A DNA stretch of 64,000 bases from Chrysomallon squamiferum (lineage: Eukaryota > Mollusca > Gastropoda > Neomphalida > Peltospiridae), in contig CM022673.1 in the NCBI GenBank assembly GCA_012295275.1, positions 670,001-734,000 of the forward strand. Reading direction: 5' to 3'. Positions 46,854-64,000 of the stretch are shown piece by piece (positions within the stretch are counted from its first letter, which is position 1; each line of letters begins with the position of its first letter). The notes under the pieces are model-generated. The model had not been told where the DNA came from, did no database searches, and worked only from the letters and a program-made list of their open reading frames with translations. A program made the position numbers and the translations under genes.

Positions 46854-46950
46854 AATTGTAAGCTCTGCACCTAAAGCTAACTGCGAACGTCCATACCCCA
46901 GTCAAGAAATCTCAAATCGTAAATAACCTTTACGGGTACCGATATTACAA

Positions 46951-46961
46951 TGCGCATGCGT
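46951..46961 (+). promoter_or_regulatory. NRF-1-like palindrome
   Basis: TGCGCATGCGT closely matches the NRF-1 consensus (YGCGCAYGCGC). It stands in an unusually CpG-containing patch (46931-46990) about 370 bp upstream of the ATG at 47330, consistent with a promoter there. Confidence 0.5.
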
Positions 46962-47329
46962 GTCAGTTTATTGTTACCGTAAGCGCGGTTTGTTATAACA
47001 GTTTTTTGTATCCTGTTATGCACACTGCATGTGATATATAATATATTAGGTGTCACTGACTAAACTCTTGTCAAAAAACCCAACAACAACAAAAAAAAAA
47101 AAAAAAAAAAAAAAAGAAAGAAGTAAAAAACACTCAAAACAACAATAACATTCACAATAAAGTATTTAACACAGGAAAATAACAGGAATGGTTATTTAAC
47201 ATGAAAAGTTTGAAGAGGCATTTTCGAAGGAGCTCGCATTAAAGGACTGTAATTACATCTGTTCGTGTCTGAGTTTAATTAATACTGTTTATGCAGATCT
47301 GTGGATGACTTCGATTAGGCTTTGAGAAA

Positions 47330-61519
<14,190 letters not shown>

Positions 61520-61566
61520 CGTTTCAGGGCTGGTTAGATCGTCAACTGATGGTGCTATTATTTAAG

Positions 61567-64000
<2,434 letters not shown>

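Overview
This is a eukaryotic, intron-rich and AT-rich window. It carries three clearly recognisable metazoan genes, all on the + strand, and a fourth plus-strand locus that I cannot name. Short coding exons (24-200 bp) separated by AT-rich introns with canonical GT-AG ends show this is animal nuclear DNA. Many long microsatellites, especially (CT/GA)n tracts of about 40-60 units, point to a lophotrochozoan, probably a mollusc and possibly a cephalopod. The taxon is inferred from style only; nothing in the sequence proves it.

Layout. 1-10006: the 3' nine coding exons of a branched-chain amino-acid aminotransferase (BCAT); its first exon or exons lie left of the window. 10007 to about 16540: BCAT 3' UTR of unknown length, then intergenic AT-rich DNA. 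About 16590-28043: a complete nucleosome assembly protein 1 gene (NAP1L1/NAP1L4 type), with a probable non-coding first exon, 16 coding exons, 415 residues and a C-terminal CKQQ prenylation box. 28044-31400: its 3' UTR and intergenic DNA. 31431-38185: a complete KIAA0930-type gene (10 coding exons, 420 residues), an evolutionarily conserved protein of unknown function. 38186 to about 42500: probable 3' UTR and AT-rich intergenic DNA.

From about 44 kb the DNA changes character: long (GA/CT)n, (CA/TG)n, (TA)n and (TTA)n arrays become dense. Within this repeat-rich stretch sits the fourth locus. Its features are two alternative, phase-compatible first exons (47330-47437 and 54246-54323), a shared 34-codon exon (59336-59437), a shared final coding exon (61259-61519) and a probable intron inside the 3' UTR (61567-62330). 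The predicted product is a 156- or 146-residue charged protein. Its middle resembles only the first helices of a VHS domain before switching to an acidic, Ser/Thr-rich tail. A possible RFX X-box and an NRF-1-like palindrome lie upstream of the first promoter.

The four genes do not form a pathway: one is metabolic, one is a histone chaperone, one is uncharacterised, and one is a possible trafficking or ciliary protein. No transposon ORF, tRNA, rRNA or CRISPR was recognised. The best candidates for something new are the fourth gene, its intronic (CT)n...(AG)n inverted pair with about 100 bp of perfectly complementary arms, and a 73-bp identical duplication whose two copies carry a (CT)n tract of very different length.
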